NCBI RefSeq assembly: GCF_000013385.1
Contig: NC_007760.1
Coordinates: forward strand, 2,481,001 to 2,545,000
Reading direction: 5' to 3'
Length of the DNA stretch: 64,000 bases
Source: Anaeromyxobacter dehalogenans 2CP-C
GTDB taxonomy: Bacteria; Myxococcota; Myxococcia; Myxococcales; Anaeromyxobacteraceae
In this document: positions 9,304-17,664 of the stretch, piece by piece
How the letters are laid out: every line of letters begins with the position of its first letter
Position numbering within the stretch: position 1 is the stretch's first letter
Translations under genes and position numbers: made by a program
Notes under the pieces: model-generated
Databases searched by the model: none
Told to the model about the DNA's origin: nothing
Seen by the model: only the letters and a program-made list of their open reading frames with translations

Positions 9304-10253
9304 GGATCGTCATCGCCACGCCGGCCGCCCGCGGCTCGCACAAGGGCAACCGCGTCACCGCGCTGCGCTGGGCCGGCCACCTGCGCGCGCTCGGCCACCG
9401 CGTCGCGCTGGCCGACGCCTGGGACGGCGCGCCGTGCGACCTGCTCGTGGCGCTGCACGCGACGAAGAGCCACGCCTCGGTGCTCCGCTGGCGCGAGGTC
9501 CGCCCGGAGGCGCCGCTGGTGGTGGGGATGGCAGGGACCGACCTGTACCAGGACCTGCCCGCGTCGCCGGAGGCGCGCCGCTCGCTCGCGCTCGCCACCC
9601 GCGTCACGGTGCTGCAGGCGCGCGGGCTCGAGGCGCTGCCCCCCGAGATCCGCCCCCGGGCCCGGGTCATCGAGCAGTCGGCGCAGGCGGCCCCGCCCAC
9701 GCCGCCGCCCCAGGGCGTGTTCCGCGCCTGCCTGCTCGCGCACGTGCGCGCGGTCAAGGACGCCTTCCTCGCCGCCGCGGCCGCGCGCCGCCTCCCCGCC
9801 GGCTCGCGCGTCCAGATCGCCCACCTCGGCGCCGCGCTCGACGCGGATGCCGCGCCCGCCGCGCGGGCCGAGATGGCGGCGAACCCGCGGTACCTCTGGA
9901 TGGGCGAGCACCGCCGGCGCGAGGCGCTCTCGGTCCTCGCCGGGAGCCAGCTGCTCGTCATCACCTCGCGCCTGGAGGGCGGCTCGAACGCGCTCTCCGA
10001 GGCGGTCGCGGCCGGGGTCCCGGTGCTCTCGACCCGCATCGACGGGACCGTCGGGCTCCTCGGTCCCGACCACCCCGGCTACTTCCCGGTGGGCGACGAT
10101 CGCGCCCTTGCCGGGCTCCTCCTCAGGGCGGAGCAGGAGCCCGCGTTCCTCGCCGGGCTGCGGCGCTCGACGGCGCGCGCGAGGCCGCTCGTCGAGCCCG
10201 CGCGCGAGCGGGAGGCCTGGCGCCGGCTCCTCGGCGAGCTGTTCCCCGCCTGA
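9300..10253 (+). CDS. senB: Selenosugar synthase SenB-like glycosyltransferase (TIGR04348 type)
   Basis: A 317-residue GT-B-fold glycosyltransferase. GTG start at 9300 overlaps the senA stop (GTGA). The N-terminal half holds KGNRVTALRWAGHLRALGH, DLLVALHATKSHASVLRW and PLVVGMAGTDLYQDL, which I recognise as conserved in the SenB/TIGR04348 family. The C-terminal half has the glycosyltransferase-4 type nucleotide-sugar site LLVITSRLEGGSNALSEAVAAGVPVLST. SenB is reported to join selenophosphate to a UDP-sugar, making the selenosugar used by SenA. The translational overlap supports joint function. A sulfur-sugar role cannot be excluded from sequence. Confidence 0.82.
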   Translation: MRIVIATPAARGSHKGNRVTALRWAGHLRALGHRVALADAWDGAPCDLLVALHATKSHASVLRWREVRPEAPLVVGMAGTDLYQDLPASPEARRSLALATRVTVLQARGLEALPPEIRPRARVIEQSAQAAPPTPPPQGVFRACLLAHVRAVKDAFLAAAAARRLPAGSRVQIAHLGAALDADAAPAARAEMAANPRYLWMGEHRRREALSVLAGSQLLVITSRLEGGSNALSEAVAAGVPVLSTRIDGTVGLLGPDHPGYFPVGDDRALAGLLLRAEQEPAFLAGLRRSTARARPLVEPAREREAWRRLLGELFPA

Positions 10254-10380
10254 CCTCCGGGTCGCGCCGCGCGGACGCGCCGGGGCCCCGGCGGCGGGAT
10301 GCCATGGGCGGCGGATCACCGCTCCTCCGGACCTCCGACGTGGTACACAGGCCGGGGCGGGGACCCGAGAAGAGGAGCGC

Positions 10381-11364
10381 GTGCGCGTCACCTCGCTGAT
10401 CGCTGCCTTGGCGCTGCTCGCGGCCTGCGGAGATCGCCGGCCGCCGCGGACCCGCCTGGTCCTCGCCTCGGTGCGGCAGCCCGCCACCGCGCTCCCCGCG
10501 CTCGCGGCCGCGAGCGGCTGCTTCGCGGCGGAGGGGCTGGACGTCGAGGAGCGGTCCTTCGACCTGGGGCGCGACGCGCTCGCGCTGCTCCGCTCGGGCG
10601 GCGCCGACGTGGCGGTCGCGTTCGAGACGCCGGTGCTGCAGGCTGCGCACGCGGACGGCCGGCTGCGCGCGCTGACGGCGCTGCACACCTCGACGCGCAA
10701 CACGCGCCTGGTGGTGCGCGCGCCGAGCGGGATCCGCGGCTTCTCCGACCTGGCCGGCCGCCGGATCGGCCTGGCGCCGGGGACGAACGCCGACTTCTTC
10801 GCCGACCTGGCGCTCCGGCTGGGCGGCGTCCCGCGCGACCAGGTCACCCTCGTGCACGGCGCGCCGGCCGAGTCGATCGAGGCGCTCGCCGCGGGCACGC
10901 TCGACGCGGCCGTGCTCTCCGACCCGGCCGCGCAGGAGGCCGAGCGCCGCCTCGGGCCCGACGCGCAGGTGTTCCAGACCGACCTCTACGTCGAGATCTC
11001 GCTCCTCGTGACGCGCGACGACGTGCTGGCGGCGCGGCCCGCCGCGCTCCGGGCGATGCTGCGTGGCCTGGCCTGCGGCGAGCGGCGCGCCCGGGCCGAT
11101 CGCGAGGAGGCGCGGGCGCGGATCCGCGACCGGTTCCCGGAGACCGGCGACGCCGCGCTCGCGGCGCAGCTGGAGCGGGTGCGCTGGGGGGTCGGGCTGG
11201 ACAACGTGCTCGTGGACGTGCTGCGCCGCGAGCGCGACGCGCTCACCGCCGCGGGCGCGCTGCGCGGCGAGGTGCCCGACCTCCACCAGCTGCTGGCGCC
11301 GGCCCTGCTCGAGCAGGTCGCGCCCGAGTCCGTCATGCTGCTCCCCGGGGACGCGCGATGGTGA
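10381..11364 (+). CDS. NMT1/THI5-like (SsuA/TauA-type) substrate-binding lipoprotein
   Basis: A 327-residue periplasmic binding protein of the NMT1/sulfonate-nitrate type. The signal peptide ends in LALLAAC, with Cys16 as the lipidation site. The mature part has the fold landmarks GCFAAEGLDVEERSF, GGADVAVAFETP, LAGRRIGLAPGTNADFFADLAL and AGTLDAAVLSDPA. GTG at 10381 is preceded by AGAGGAG. No ABC permease or ATPase is adjacent; instead the stop codon overlaps the start of a hybrid histidine kinase by 7 nt. I infer that it presents ligand to that kinase rather than, or as well as, to a transporter. The ligand is unknown. Confidence 0.87.
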   Translation: MRVTSLIAALALLAACGDRRPPRTRLVLASVRQPATALPALAAASGCFAAEGLDVEERSFDLGRDALALLRSGGADVAVAFETPVLQAAHADGRLRALTALHTSTRNTRLVVRAPSGIRGFSDLAGRRIGLAPGTNADFFADLALRLGGVPRDQVTLVHGAPAESIEALAAGTLDAAVLSDPAAQEAERRLGPDAQVFQTDLYVEISLLVTRDDVLAARPAALRAMLRGLACGERRARADREEARARIRDRFPETGDAALAAQLERVRWGVGLDNVLVDVLRRERDALTAAGALRGEVPDLHQLLAPALLEQVAPESVMLLPGDARW

Positions 11365-13259
11365 CCGTCGGCCGGCGCCTGCTCGTGCCGACCACCCTCC
11401 TCGCCGCGGTGGCCTGCGCGGCGCTGGCGTACGCGGCGTGGTCGTCCGCGCAGCAGGCGCGCACCCTGGAGCGCGACGCGCGGGCGGTGCGGACCGCCAT
11501 CTCCCTGGCGTTCGCGCTCGGCGACGCGACGCACGAGGAGGAGCGCTGGTTCCTGTCGCTGCCGCGCGCGCACGGCGGCGTGCAGGAGACCCGGCTCGAC
11601 GAGGCCGGCGCGCGCATCGCCGGGCTGATGCGCGACCTCGAGGCGCTCCCGCTCCCGGCGCGCGTCGCCGACGTCTGGCGCGAGTACGTCGAGGTCCGGG
11701 CCGCGCAGGACGCGCTCGGCGACGACATCCGCCGGGTCGCGCCGCAGGGCGGCGCCGCGCTCGAGCGCGCCCTGGATCGCTGGCGGCTCATGTCGTTCCG
11801 CAGCGAGGCGCTGCTGAAGGACGTGTCCGGCTACTACCTGCGCTTCCTCGACCGGATCGTGGTCGAGCTGCAGGCGCGCCGGGCCCGCGCGCTCTGGATC
11901 TCGGCGGCCGCGGTGGTGGTGGGCCTGCTGGCGGCCGCGGCGCTCTCGCTGCTGGCGGCGCGCGCGGTGGTGCGGCCGCTCGAGGCCATCGCCCGCACCG
12001 CCGAGCGGATCGCCGAGACCAGCCTCCCCGCCGAGGTGGCCGGGGCGGAGCGGCCCGACGAGATCGGCACCCTCTCCCGCGCGTTCAACCGGATGACCGG
12101 GCGGCTGGTCAGCGCCAACGCCCGCCTCACCGAGATCGACCGGCGCAAGGACGAGTTCCTGGGGATGCTCTCGCACGAGCTCCGCAACCCGCTCGCGCCC
12201 ATCCGCAGCGCGCTGCACCTGCTGTCGCACCCCGCGGCGCGCCCGGCGCAGACCCGCCGCGCCCTGGAGGTCATCGGCCGGCAGGTGGACCACCTGACCC
12301 GCATCGTGGACGACCTGCTCGACGTCACCCGCATCGCGCGCGGCAAGATCGAGCTGCGCCGGGAGCGCGTGGACCTCGCCGAGGTGGTCGCGCGCACGGC
12401 CGAGGACTACCGGGACCTGCTGGACGACCGCCGCATCGCGCTCGAGGTCGGGCTGCCCGGCGGGCCGCTCTGGGCGGACGCCGACCCCACCCGCGTGGCG
12501 CAGGTGATCGGCAACCTGCTCAGCAACGCGGGCAAGTTCACGCCGCCGGGCGGCCGCGTCACGGTGCGCGCGGACGCGCGCGGCGGGCGCGCGGTGATCC
12601 GGGTGATCGACACCGGCGTGGGCATGCCGCCCGAGCTGCTCGGGCGGATCTTCGAGCCGTTCGTGCAGGCGGATCGATCGCTGGCGCGGAGCGCCGGGGG
12701 GCTCGGCCTGGGGCTCTCGCTGGTGAAGGGGATCGTCGAGCTGCACGGCGGCGCGGTCGAGGCCCGCAGCGCCGGGCCCGGCGCCGGCAGCGAGCTGGTG
12801 CTCGAGCTGCCGCTGGCCGCCGGGGGCCCGGGGCAGCTGGCCGCGCCGTCGGCGGCGCCGGCCGGCGCGGCGGGGCCGCGGCGCGTGCTGATCGTGGACG
12901 ACAACGTGGACGCGGCCGAGACGCTCGCCGAGCTGCTCCGCCACGCCGGGCACGCGGTCGCGGTGGCGCACGACGGCCCGGGCGCGCTGGCGGCGGCGCG
13001 CGCCGACCCGCCCGAGGTGGTGCTCTGCGACATCGGCCTGCCCGGCATGAGCGGGTACGACGTGGCGCGGGCGCTCCGGCGGGAGCGCGGGCCGGGCCTG
13101 CTGCTGGTGGCGGTGAGCGGCTACGCCCAGCCGGAGGACGTGGACGCCGCCCACGAGGCCGGCTTCGACCGGCACCTGGCGAAGCCGCCGCGGCCGGACG
13201 AGGTGGAGCGCGCCGTGGTGGCGCCGCCCGCCGGGACCCGCGCCGGCGCGGGCAACTGA
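11358..13259 (+). CDS. Hybrid histidine kinase with HAMP and C-terminal receiver domain
   Basis: A 633-residue membrane sensor kinase. TM1 spans about residues 8-28 and TM2 about 178-202, enclosing a periplasmic helical region of about 150 residues. HAMP covers about 203-255. The HisKA domain has H273 in GMLSHELRNPLAPIRSAL. The ATPase domain shows the N box NLLSNAGKF, G1 DTGVGMPP and G2 GGLGLGLSLVKG. A receiver follows (about 507-620) with IVDDN, phosphoacceptor Asp558 in LCDIGLPGMSGYDV, and Lys609. The ATG at 11358 overlaps the preceding binding-protein gene (ATGGTGA). There is no DNA-binding output, so another regulator or phosphotransfer protein must act downstream; none is adjacent. Confidence 0.92.
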   Translation: MVTVGRRLLVPTTLLAAVACAALAYAAWSSAQQARTLERDARAVRTAISLAFALGDATHEEERWFLSLPRAHGGVQETRLDEAGARIAGLMRDLEALPLPARVADVWREYVEVRAAQDALGDDIRRVAPQGGAALERALDRWRLMSFRSEALLKDVSGYYLRFLDRIVVELQARRARALWISAAAVVVGLLAAAALSLLAARAVVRPLEAIARTAERIAETSLPAEVAGAERPDEIGTLSRAFNRMTGRLVSANARLTEIDRRKDEFLGMLSHELRNPLAPIRSALHLLSHPAARPAQTRRALEVIGRQVDHLTRIVDDLLDVTRIARGKIELRRERVDLAEVVARTAEDYRDLLDDRRIALEVGLPGGPLWADADPTRVAQVIGNLLSNAGKFTPPGGRVTVRADARGGRAVIRVIDTGVGMPPELLGRIFEPFVQADRSLARSAGGLGLGLSLVKGIVELHGGAVEARSAGPGAGSELVLELPLAAGGPGQLAAPSAAPAGAAGPRRVLIVDDNVDAAETLAELLRHAGHAVAVAHDGPGALAAARADPPEVVLCDIGLPGMSGYDVARALRRERGPGLLLVAVSGYAQPEDVDAAHEAGFDRHLAKPPRPDEVERAVVAPPAGTRAGAGN

Positions 13260-13297
13260 CGGCGCGCCGTGCTAGACACCTGGGCTCGGAGGAACCC

Positions 13298-13681
13298 ATG
13301 CCGCTCGTCCGGATCGACACCACCCTGCGCCTCGGCCCCGAGCAGCGGCGCGCCGCCGGCGACGCCGTGCACCGCGCGCTCGTGGACACGTTCAAGGTCC
13401 CCCCCGACGACCGCTTCCAGGTGATCGCGGGCCACGGCGACGAGGGGCTGAGCATCGCCCCGAGCTACCTCGGCATCGACCACGGCAAGGACGTGGTGGT
13501 GGTGCAGATCACCGCCAACGCCGGGCGGACCGTGGACATGAAGCGCGCGCTCTTCCGGCGCGTCGCCGACGACCTGCACGCAGCGGTCGGCGTCCGCCGC
13601 GAGGACGTCATCGTCAGCCTGGTCGAGGTGGCGAAGGAGAACTGGTCGTTCGGGAACGGCGAGGCGCAGTACGCGACCTGA
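13298..13681 (+). CDS. Tautomerase-superfamily protein
   Basis: A 127-residue protein beginning MPLVRIDTTLRL. After Met removal, Pro1 would be the catalytic base of the tautomerase (4-OT/MSAD) superfamily. The length and the conserved stretch YLGIDHGKDVVVVQITANAGRTVDMKRALFRRVADDL match the YusQ-like tautomerase branch; GVRREDVIVSLVEVAKENWSFGNGEAQY is the characteristic C-terminus. It probably acts on small enol or keto acids; the substrate is not known. ATG at 13298 with GGAGG upstream. It lies 38 nt after the hybrid kinase, which could place it at the end of that operon. Confidence 0.9.
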   Translation: MPLVRIDTTLRLGPEQRRAAGDAVHRALVDTFKVPPDDRFQVIAGHGDEGLSIAPSYLGIDHGKDVVVVQITANAGRTVDMKRALFRRVADDLHAAVGVRREDVIVSLVEVAKENWSFGNGEAQYAT

Positions 13682-13696
13682 CGCGGCGCCGCGGCG

Positions 13697-14587
13697 CTAG
13701 CCGCCGCGGCGGAGCACCTCGCGCACCACCGCCACGAAGCGCACCACCAGCGGCGACGGCTCGCCGGGGCGGCGCAGCGCGACCAGGCGCGTGCGCGCCC
13801 GCGGCGAGGCGATGGAGCGGTAGTCCACGCCGCTCCGGCGCAGGTCCTTCACCGACGCGGGCACCAGCGTCACGCCGAGCCCCGCCGCCACCAGCGCCAT
13901 GGCGGTGGCGAGCTCGGGCGCGTCCTCGGCGACCCGGGGCTGGAAGCCGGCCTCGCGGCACAGCCCCAGCACGAAGTCGTACCAGCCCGGCCTCCGGTCG
14001 CGCGGGAACAGCACGAACGGCTCGCGCGCCAGCGCCGCCAGGCGCAGCGCGCGGCGCGCGGCGAGCGGGTGGCCCGCCGGCAGCGCCACCACCACCGGCT
14101 CCTCCAGCACGGTCTCGGCCACCAGCGTCTCGTCGCCGAACGGCGTGCGCGCCAGCCCGAGGTCGAGCTGCCCGGCCCGGAGCGCCGCCACCTGCGCGCC
14201 GGTGCTCATCACCGCCACGCCGAGCGCGACGTCGGGGTGGCGGGCCCGGAACGTCCGGAACACGCGCGGCATGAGGCCGTAGGTGGCGGACGCCACCACG
14301 CCGACCGAGAGCGCCCCGGTCTCGCCCCGCGCCGCGCGCCGGACGTCCTCCGACGCCTGCGCGGCGCGCTGCAGGATGGCCCGGGCGTGCCCGAGCAGCA
14401 CCCTGCCCGGCTCGGTGAGCTCGACGCGCCGCCGGGCCCGCGCGAACAGCTCCACCCCGAGCTCGCGCTCGAGCTGGCGGATCTGCTGGCTGAGCGGCGG
14501 CTGCGCGATGCCGAGCCGCGCGGCGGCGCGGCCGAAGTGCAGCTCCTCCGCGACGGCCACGAAGTACCGCAGGTGCCGGAGCTCCAT
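13697..14587 (-). CDS. LysR-family transcriptional regulator (divergent from MFS exporter)
   Basis: A 296-residue LysR regulator starting MELRHLRYFVAVAEELHFGRAAARLGIAQPPLSQQI, the canonical helix-turn-helix of the BenM/CatM-like group. The effector-binding domain begins at about residue 90 (GALSVGVVASATYGLMPRVF) and includes LDLGLARTPFGDE. The ATG at 14587 is directly at the conserved N-terminus; longer in-frame ATGs were rejected because they would run through the divergent promoter. The intergenic region toward the MFS gene carries a T-N11-A palindrome and two direct repeats, so it most likely regulates that transporter and itself. Confidence 0.93.
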   Translation of the reverse strand: MELRHLRYFVAVAEELHFGRAAARLGIAQPPLSQQIRQLERELGVELFARARRRVELTEPGRVLLGHARAILQRAAQASEDVRRAARGETGALSVGVVASATYGLMPRVFRTFRARHPDVALGVAVMSTGAQVAALRAGQLDLGLARTPFGDETLVAETVLEEPVVVALPAGHPLAARRALRLAALAREPFVLFPRDRRPGWYDFVLGLCREAGFQPRVAEDAPELATAMALVAAGLGVTLVPASVKDLRRSGVDYRSIASPRARTRLVALRRPGEPSPLVVRFVAVVREVLRRGG

Positions 14588-14601
14588 GGCATCGAGATCT
14601 A

Positions 14602-14644
14602 GGACGTCTCGACACGAGAGCAAAGATATATTGGACGTCTCGAC
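14602..14644. promoter_or_regulatory. LysR-type operator and direct repeats between lysR and MFS gene
   Basis: The palindrome TCTCGACACGAGA (14607-14619) fits the T-N11-A LysR box. The 12-mer GGACGTCTCGAC occurs twice, at 14602-14613 and 14633-14644, spaced 31 bp apart (about three helical turns). An AT-rich TATATT at 14627-14632 lies between them and could be a -10 element for the plus-strand transporter. In this GC-rich sequence such a cluster is unlikely by chance. Binding by the adjacent LysR protein is inferred. Confidence 0.65.
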
Positions 14645-14669
14645 CTTCCCTCCCGCATGTTCCCGGCCC

Positions 14670-15914
14670 ATGCCCGAGGCCGCGCGCACCGTCCCCATCC
14701 CCCGCCTCGCCCCCGCCGACCCCGCCCCGGCCGCGCCGGTCGCCGAGGACGCACCGGAGGTGGCGCGGCCGGCGGCGGGGCTGTTCGCCATCGGGCTGGC
14801 CGGCTTCTGCGCGTTCGTGGGCTTCTACGCCACCCAGCCGCTGCTCCCCACGCTGGAGCGGGTGTTCGCGGTCTCCAAGGCCGGGGCGGCGCTCACCGTG
14901 AGCGCCCCGACCATCGCGGTCGCGCTGGCCTCGCCCTTCGCGGGCCGCGCCATCCGGCGCTGGGGGCACCGGCGCATCATCGTCGCCTCGCTGCTGTTCC
15001 TGCCCGTCCCCATGCTGCTGACGGCCGCCTCGCCCGGCGTCGCGATGCTGGTGGGCTGGCGCTTCGTGCAGGGGCTGGCGGTGCCGGGCATCTACGCGGT
15101 GGGCGTCGCCTTCCTGGCCGAGGAGTGGCCGCCGGCGGCGCTCGGCAGCGCCATGTCCGCGCTGGTGACGGGCAACGTGATCGGCGGCTACACCGGGCGG
15201 CTGCTCGCGGGGTTCGCCGCCGAGCGGTGGGGCTGGCGCGCCGCGTTCGTGGTGCTCGGCCTGGTCACGGCCGCCGCCGGGGTGGCCGCCGCGCGCCTCC
15301 TCCCGCGGGCGCGCCGGGCGCGCCCCGCCGGCCCGGCGCCGCGCGCGCGCCCCGGCGACCTGCTCCGCGCGCCGCGCCTGCTCGCGACGTTCGCGGTCGG
15401 CTTCAACGTGCTCTTCACGCAGGTGGCGGTGTTCACCTACGTGACCTTCCACCTCTCCGCGCCGCCGTACCGGCTCGGCACCGCCGCGCTGTCCTCGGTG
15501 TTCACCGTCTACCTGATCGGCGCCGTGGTGACCCCGTTCGCCGGGCGCTGGATCGACCGGGTCGGCTCGCGTCGCGCGGTCACGGTGGCGCTCGCGGTGG
15601 CGGCGGCCGGCGCGCTCGTGACGCTGGCGCCGTCGGTGGCGCTGGTGGTGGCGGGCCTGGCCGCGGTGTGCACCGCGGTGTTCGTGAGCCAGTCCGCCTC
15701 CACCGCGTTCCTGCGCACCGCCGCGCCGCCGCGGCTCCGGTCCTCCGCGTCCGGGCTGTACGTGTCGAGCTACTACCTCGGGGGCGCGGCCGGCGGCGTC
15801 GCGCCGGCGCTCGCCTGGCACGCGGGCGGCTGGGGCGCGTGCGTCGCCATGGTGGTGGCCGTCCAGCTCGGGACCGTGGCGCTCGCCCACCGCGCCTGGC
15901 GCCCGGCCGCCTGA
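14670..15914 (+). CDS. MFS transporter (AraJ/YnfM-like 12-TM exporter)
   Basis: A 414-residue major facilitator protein with about twelve hydrophobic segments. The first transmembrane motif, FCAFVGFYATQPLLPTLERVFAVSKAGA, the loop 2-3 motif GRAIRRWGHRRIIVASLLF, and GRWIDRVGSRRAVT in the C-half are typical of the YnfM/AraJ group, which exports sugars, arabinose-like compounds or drugs. The N-terminus has a Pro/Ala-rich cytoplasmic stretch of about 35 residues. ATG at 14670; Shine-Dalgarno is weak. The gene is divergent from a LysR regulator that probably controls it, and its stop lies 3 nt from the end of the convergent next gene. Confidence 0.9.
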   Translation: MPEAARTVPIPRLAPADPAPAAPVAEDAPEVARPAAGLFAIGLAGFCAFVGFYATQPLLPTLERVFAVSKAGAALTVSAPTIAVALASPFAGRAIRRWGHRRIIVASLLFLPVPMLLTAASPGVAMLVGWRFVQGLAVPGIYAVGVAFLAEEWPPAALGSAMSALVTGNVIGGYTGRLLAGFAAERWGWRAAFVVLGLVTAAAGVAAARLLPRARRARPAGPAPRARPGDLLRAPRLLATFAVGFNVLFTQVAVFTYVTFHLSAPPYRLGTAALSSVFTVYLIGAVVTPFAGRWIDRVGSRRAVTVALAVAAAGALVTLAPSVALVVAGLAAVCTAVFVSQSASTAFLRTAAPPRLRSSASGLYVSSYYLGGAAGGVAPALAWHAGGWGACVAMVVAVQLGTVALAHRAWRPAA

Positions 15915-15917
15915 CGC

Positions 15918-16820
15918 TCAGCCCTGCGCCTCGCCCGCGCCGGGCTCGCCGAGCGCGGCCACGATCGCGTCGCGGAAGCGCGCCACCGCCACCGGCTCGT
16001 AGCGCCGGCTGGGCCAGACCACGCTCACCGGGCCGCCGCGCCGGACGTACTGCGGAAGCACCCGCTCGAGGGCGCCCGTGCGCAGGTGGGCGGCCACCAT
16101 GCCGGTGGGCACCAGCGCGATCCCCGCGCCGGCCAGCAGCATGCCGCGCACGAACGCGAACTCGTCGGCGGCCGCGCGCCCGCGCACCGTCACCTGCTCC
16201 TCGCCGCGGCGGCCGGTGAGCCGCCACACCGCGGTCTCCCCGCCGGCGCGGTAGAGCAGGCAGTCGTGCCGGGCCAGATCGGCGAGGCGCCGCGGCCGCC
16301 CGCGAGCCTCGAGGTAGGACGGCGCCGCGAACAGCGCGAGGGCGCTGTCCGACAGCTTGCGCGCGAGCAGCGAGGAGTCGGCGAGGACGCCGGCGCGGAT
16401 GGCGAGGTCGAACCCCTCCTTCACCAGGTCCACGTACCGCGCCGTCAGCGACACCTCGACCCTCACCTGCGGGTGCGCGCGCAGGAACGCGTCGGTCAGG
16501 CGCGCCAGGTCGGGGGCCAGGTCCACCGGCGCGGTGACCCGCACCGTCCCCCGCGGCTCCGCGCCGAGCGCGGCCGCCTCCTCGCTCGCCTCGCGGAGCC
16601 CGGCGAGCGCGTCGCGGGTCCGCTCGTAGTAGGCGCGGCCCGCGTCGGTGAGGCTGAGCCGGCGGGTGGTCCGCTGCAGCAGGCGGATCCCCAGCTCGCC
16701 CTCGAGCGCCGCCACCGCGCGGCTCACCGACGACTTGCGGAGCCCCAGCGACGCCGCCGCGGCGGTGAAGCTGCCCGCCTCCACCACCTGCGCGAACACC
16801 GCGATCCGGTTCAGGTCCAT
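15918..16820 (-). CDS. LysR-family transcriptional regulator (divergent from nitroreductase)
   Basis: A 300-residue LysR regulator starting MDLNRIAVFAQVVEAGSFTAAAASLGLRKSSVSRAVAAL. The effector domain starts near residue 92 (GTVRVTAPVDLAPDL) and includes GFDLAIRAGVLADSSLLARKL. The overall pattern matches the DmlR/AaeR-like subgroup. ATG at 16820 has AGGAG about 7 nt upstream; a longer ATG at 16856 would extend into the shared promoter region. The 76-bp gap to the divergent nitroreductase contains a short palindrome, so the regulator probably controls that gene. Confidence 0.93.
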   Translation of the reverse strand: MDLNRIAVFAQVVEAGSFTAAAASLGLRKSSVSRAVAALEGELGIRLLQRTTRRLSLTDAGRAYYERTRDALAGLREASEEAAALGAEPRGTVRVTAPVDLAPDLARLTDAFLRAHPQVRVEVSLTARYVDLVKEGFDLAIRAGVLADSSLLARKLSDSALALFAAPSYLEARGRPRRLADLARHDCLLYRAGGETAVWRLTGRRGEEQVTVRGRAAADEFAFVRGMLLAGAGIALVPTGMVAAHLRTGALERVLPQYVRRGGPVSVVWPSRRYEPVAVARFRDAIVAALGEPGAGEAQG

Positions 16821-16854
16821 CGTTGCTCCTCGCGCATCGGTCTTTCCCTGCATC

Positions 16855-16864
16855 ACTATCTAGT
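16855..16864. promoter_or_regulatory. Short palindrome in lysR-nitroreductase divergent region
   Basis: ACTA-TC-TAGT lies in the only AT-rich part of the 76-bp divergent intergenic region (16821-16896). It lies within TCACTATCTAGTCCA and is a plausible LysR-regulator contact site or promoter overlap. It is short, so confidence is modest. Confidence 0.35.
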
Positions 16865-16896
16865 CCACTCTCCCGCAACGGCCTAGGCTGCGCAGC

Positions 16897-17526
16897 ATGA
16901 CCACCGTGACCGCCACCTCGACCGCCGCCGCGAACCCCCGCCACCCCGAGCACCCCATCGACGCGCCGTTCGTCGCCCGCTGGTCGCCGCGCGCGTTCAC
17001 CGACGAGGCGATCCCGCGCGACACGCTGCTCGGCCTGCTGGAGGCCGCGCGCTGGGCGCCCTCCGCCATGAACGCGCAGCCCTGGCGCTTCGCCTGGGCG
17101 CGCCGCGGCACGCCCGCGTTCGAGCGGTTCCTGTCCGCGCTCGCGCCCGCGAACCAGGCCTGGGCGCGGAACGCCGCGGCGCTCGTGGCGGTCGCGTCGC
17201 GCGAGGCCATGGAGCTGCCCGGCCGCCCGGGTCCGGTGCCGAACGCGAGCCACGCCTTCGACGCGGGCGCGGCCTGGGCGCAGCTCGCGCTCCAGGCGCA
17301 GCGCTGGGGCTGGGCCACCCACGCCATGGGCGGCTTCGACGCGGCCCGCGCGCGCGAGGCGCTGGCGTTGCCCGAGGGCCTCGCCCTGCACGCGTTCGTG
17401 GCGATCGGCCGCCGCGGCGACGCTGCGGCGCTCCCCGAGGCGCTGCGCGCCCGCGAGCGCCCCAGCGACCGGCTCCCGCTGTCGGCGCTCGCGCTCGAGG
17501 GCGGGTTCCAGGGCGCGGGCGCGTGA
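16897..17526 (+). CDS. Nitroreductase-family oxidoreductase
   Basis: A 209-residue FMN-dependent nitroreductase. FMN contacts are suggested by RWSPRAFTDEAIPRDTL at residues 28-44, AARWAPSAMNAQPWRFAWARR at about 48-68, and the C-terminal HAFVAIGRRGD. The internal segment AGAAWAQLALQAQRWGWATHAMGGFD is the standard dimer-interface helix with GxxxHxMGG. It would reduce nitro compounds or quinones with NAD(P)H in the cytoplasm; the physiological substrate is unknown. ATG at 16897. Its promoter is shared with the divergent LysR gene. Confidence 0.93.
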   Translation: MTTVTATSTAAANPRHPEHPIDAPFVARWSPRAFTDEAIPRDTLLGLLEAARWAPSAMNAQPWRFAWARRGTPAFERFLSALAPANQAWARNAAALVAVASREAMELPGRPGPVPNASHAFDAGAAWAQLALQAQRWGWATHAMGGFDAARAREALALPEGLALHAFVAIGRRGDAAALPEALRARERPSDRLPLSALALEGGFQGAGA

Positions 17527-17664
17527 ACGGCCGCTGACCAGCGCCCTCGCGCGGCGCTCCGCGCACGATTTGCCGCGCGACCGATCGCCGTGGGTCGAAA
17601 CTCCGCGATCGCGGCGGTCGCCTCCGACCCGGTGCGACACCGCGCCGCGAAAAGCGCGCCCGCG

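Noticed and set aside
10278-10293. 16-bp perfect palindrome CGCCGGGGCCCCGGCG after senB
   Set aside because: Without a loop or T-tract it is a poor terminator, and such GC palindromes are frequent at 75% GC. Left as unassigned.
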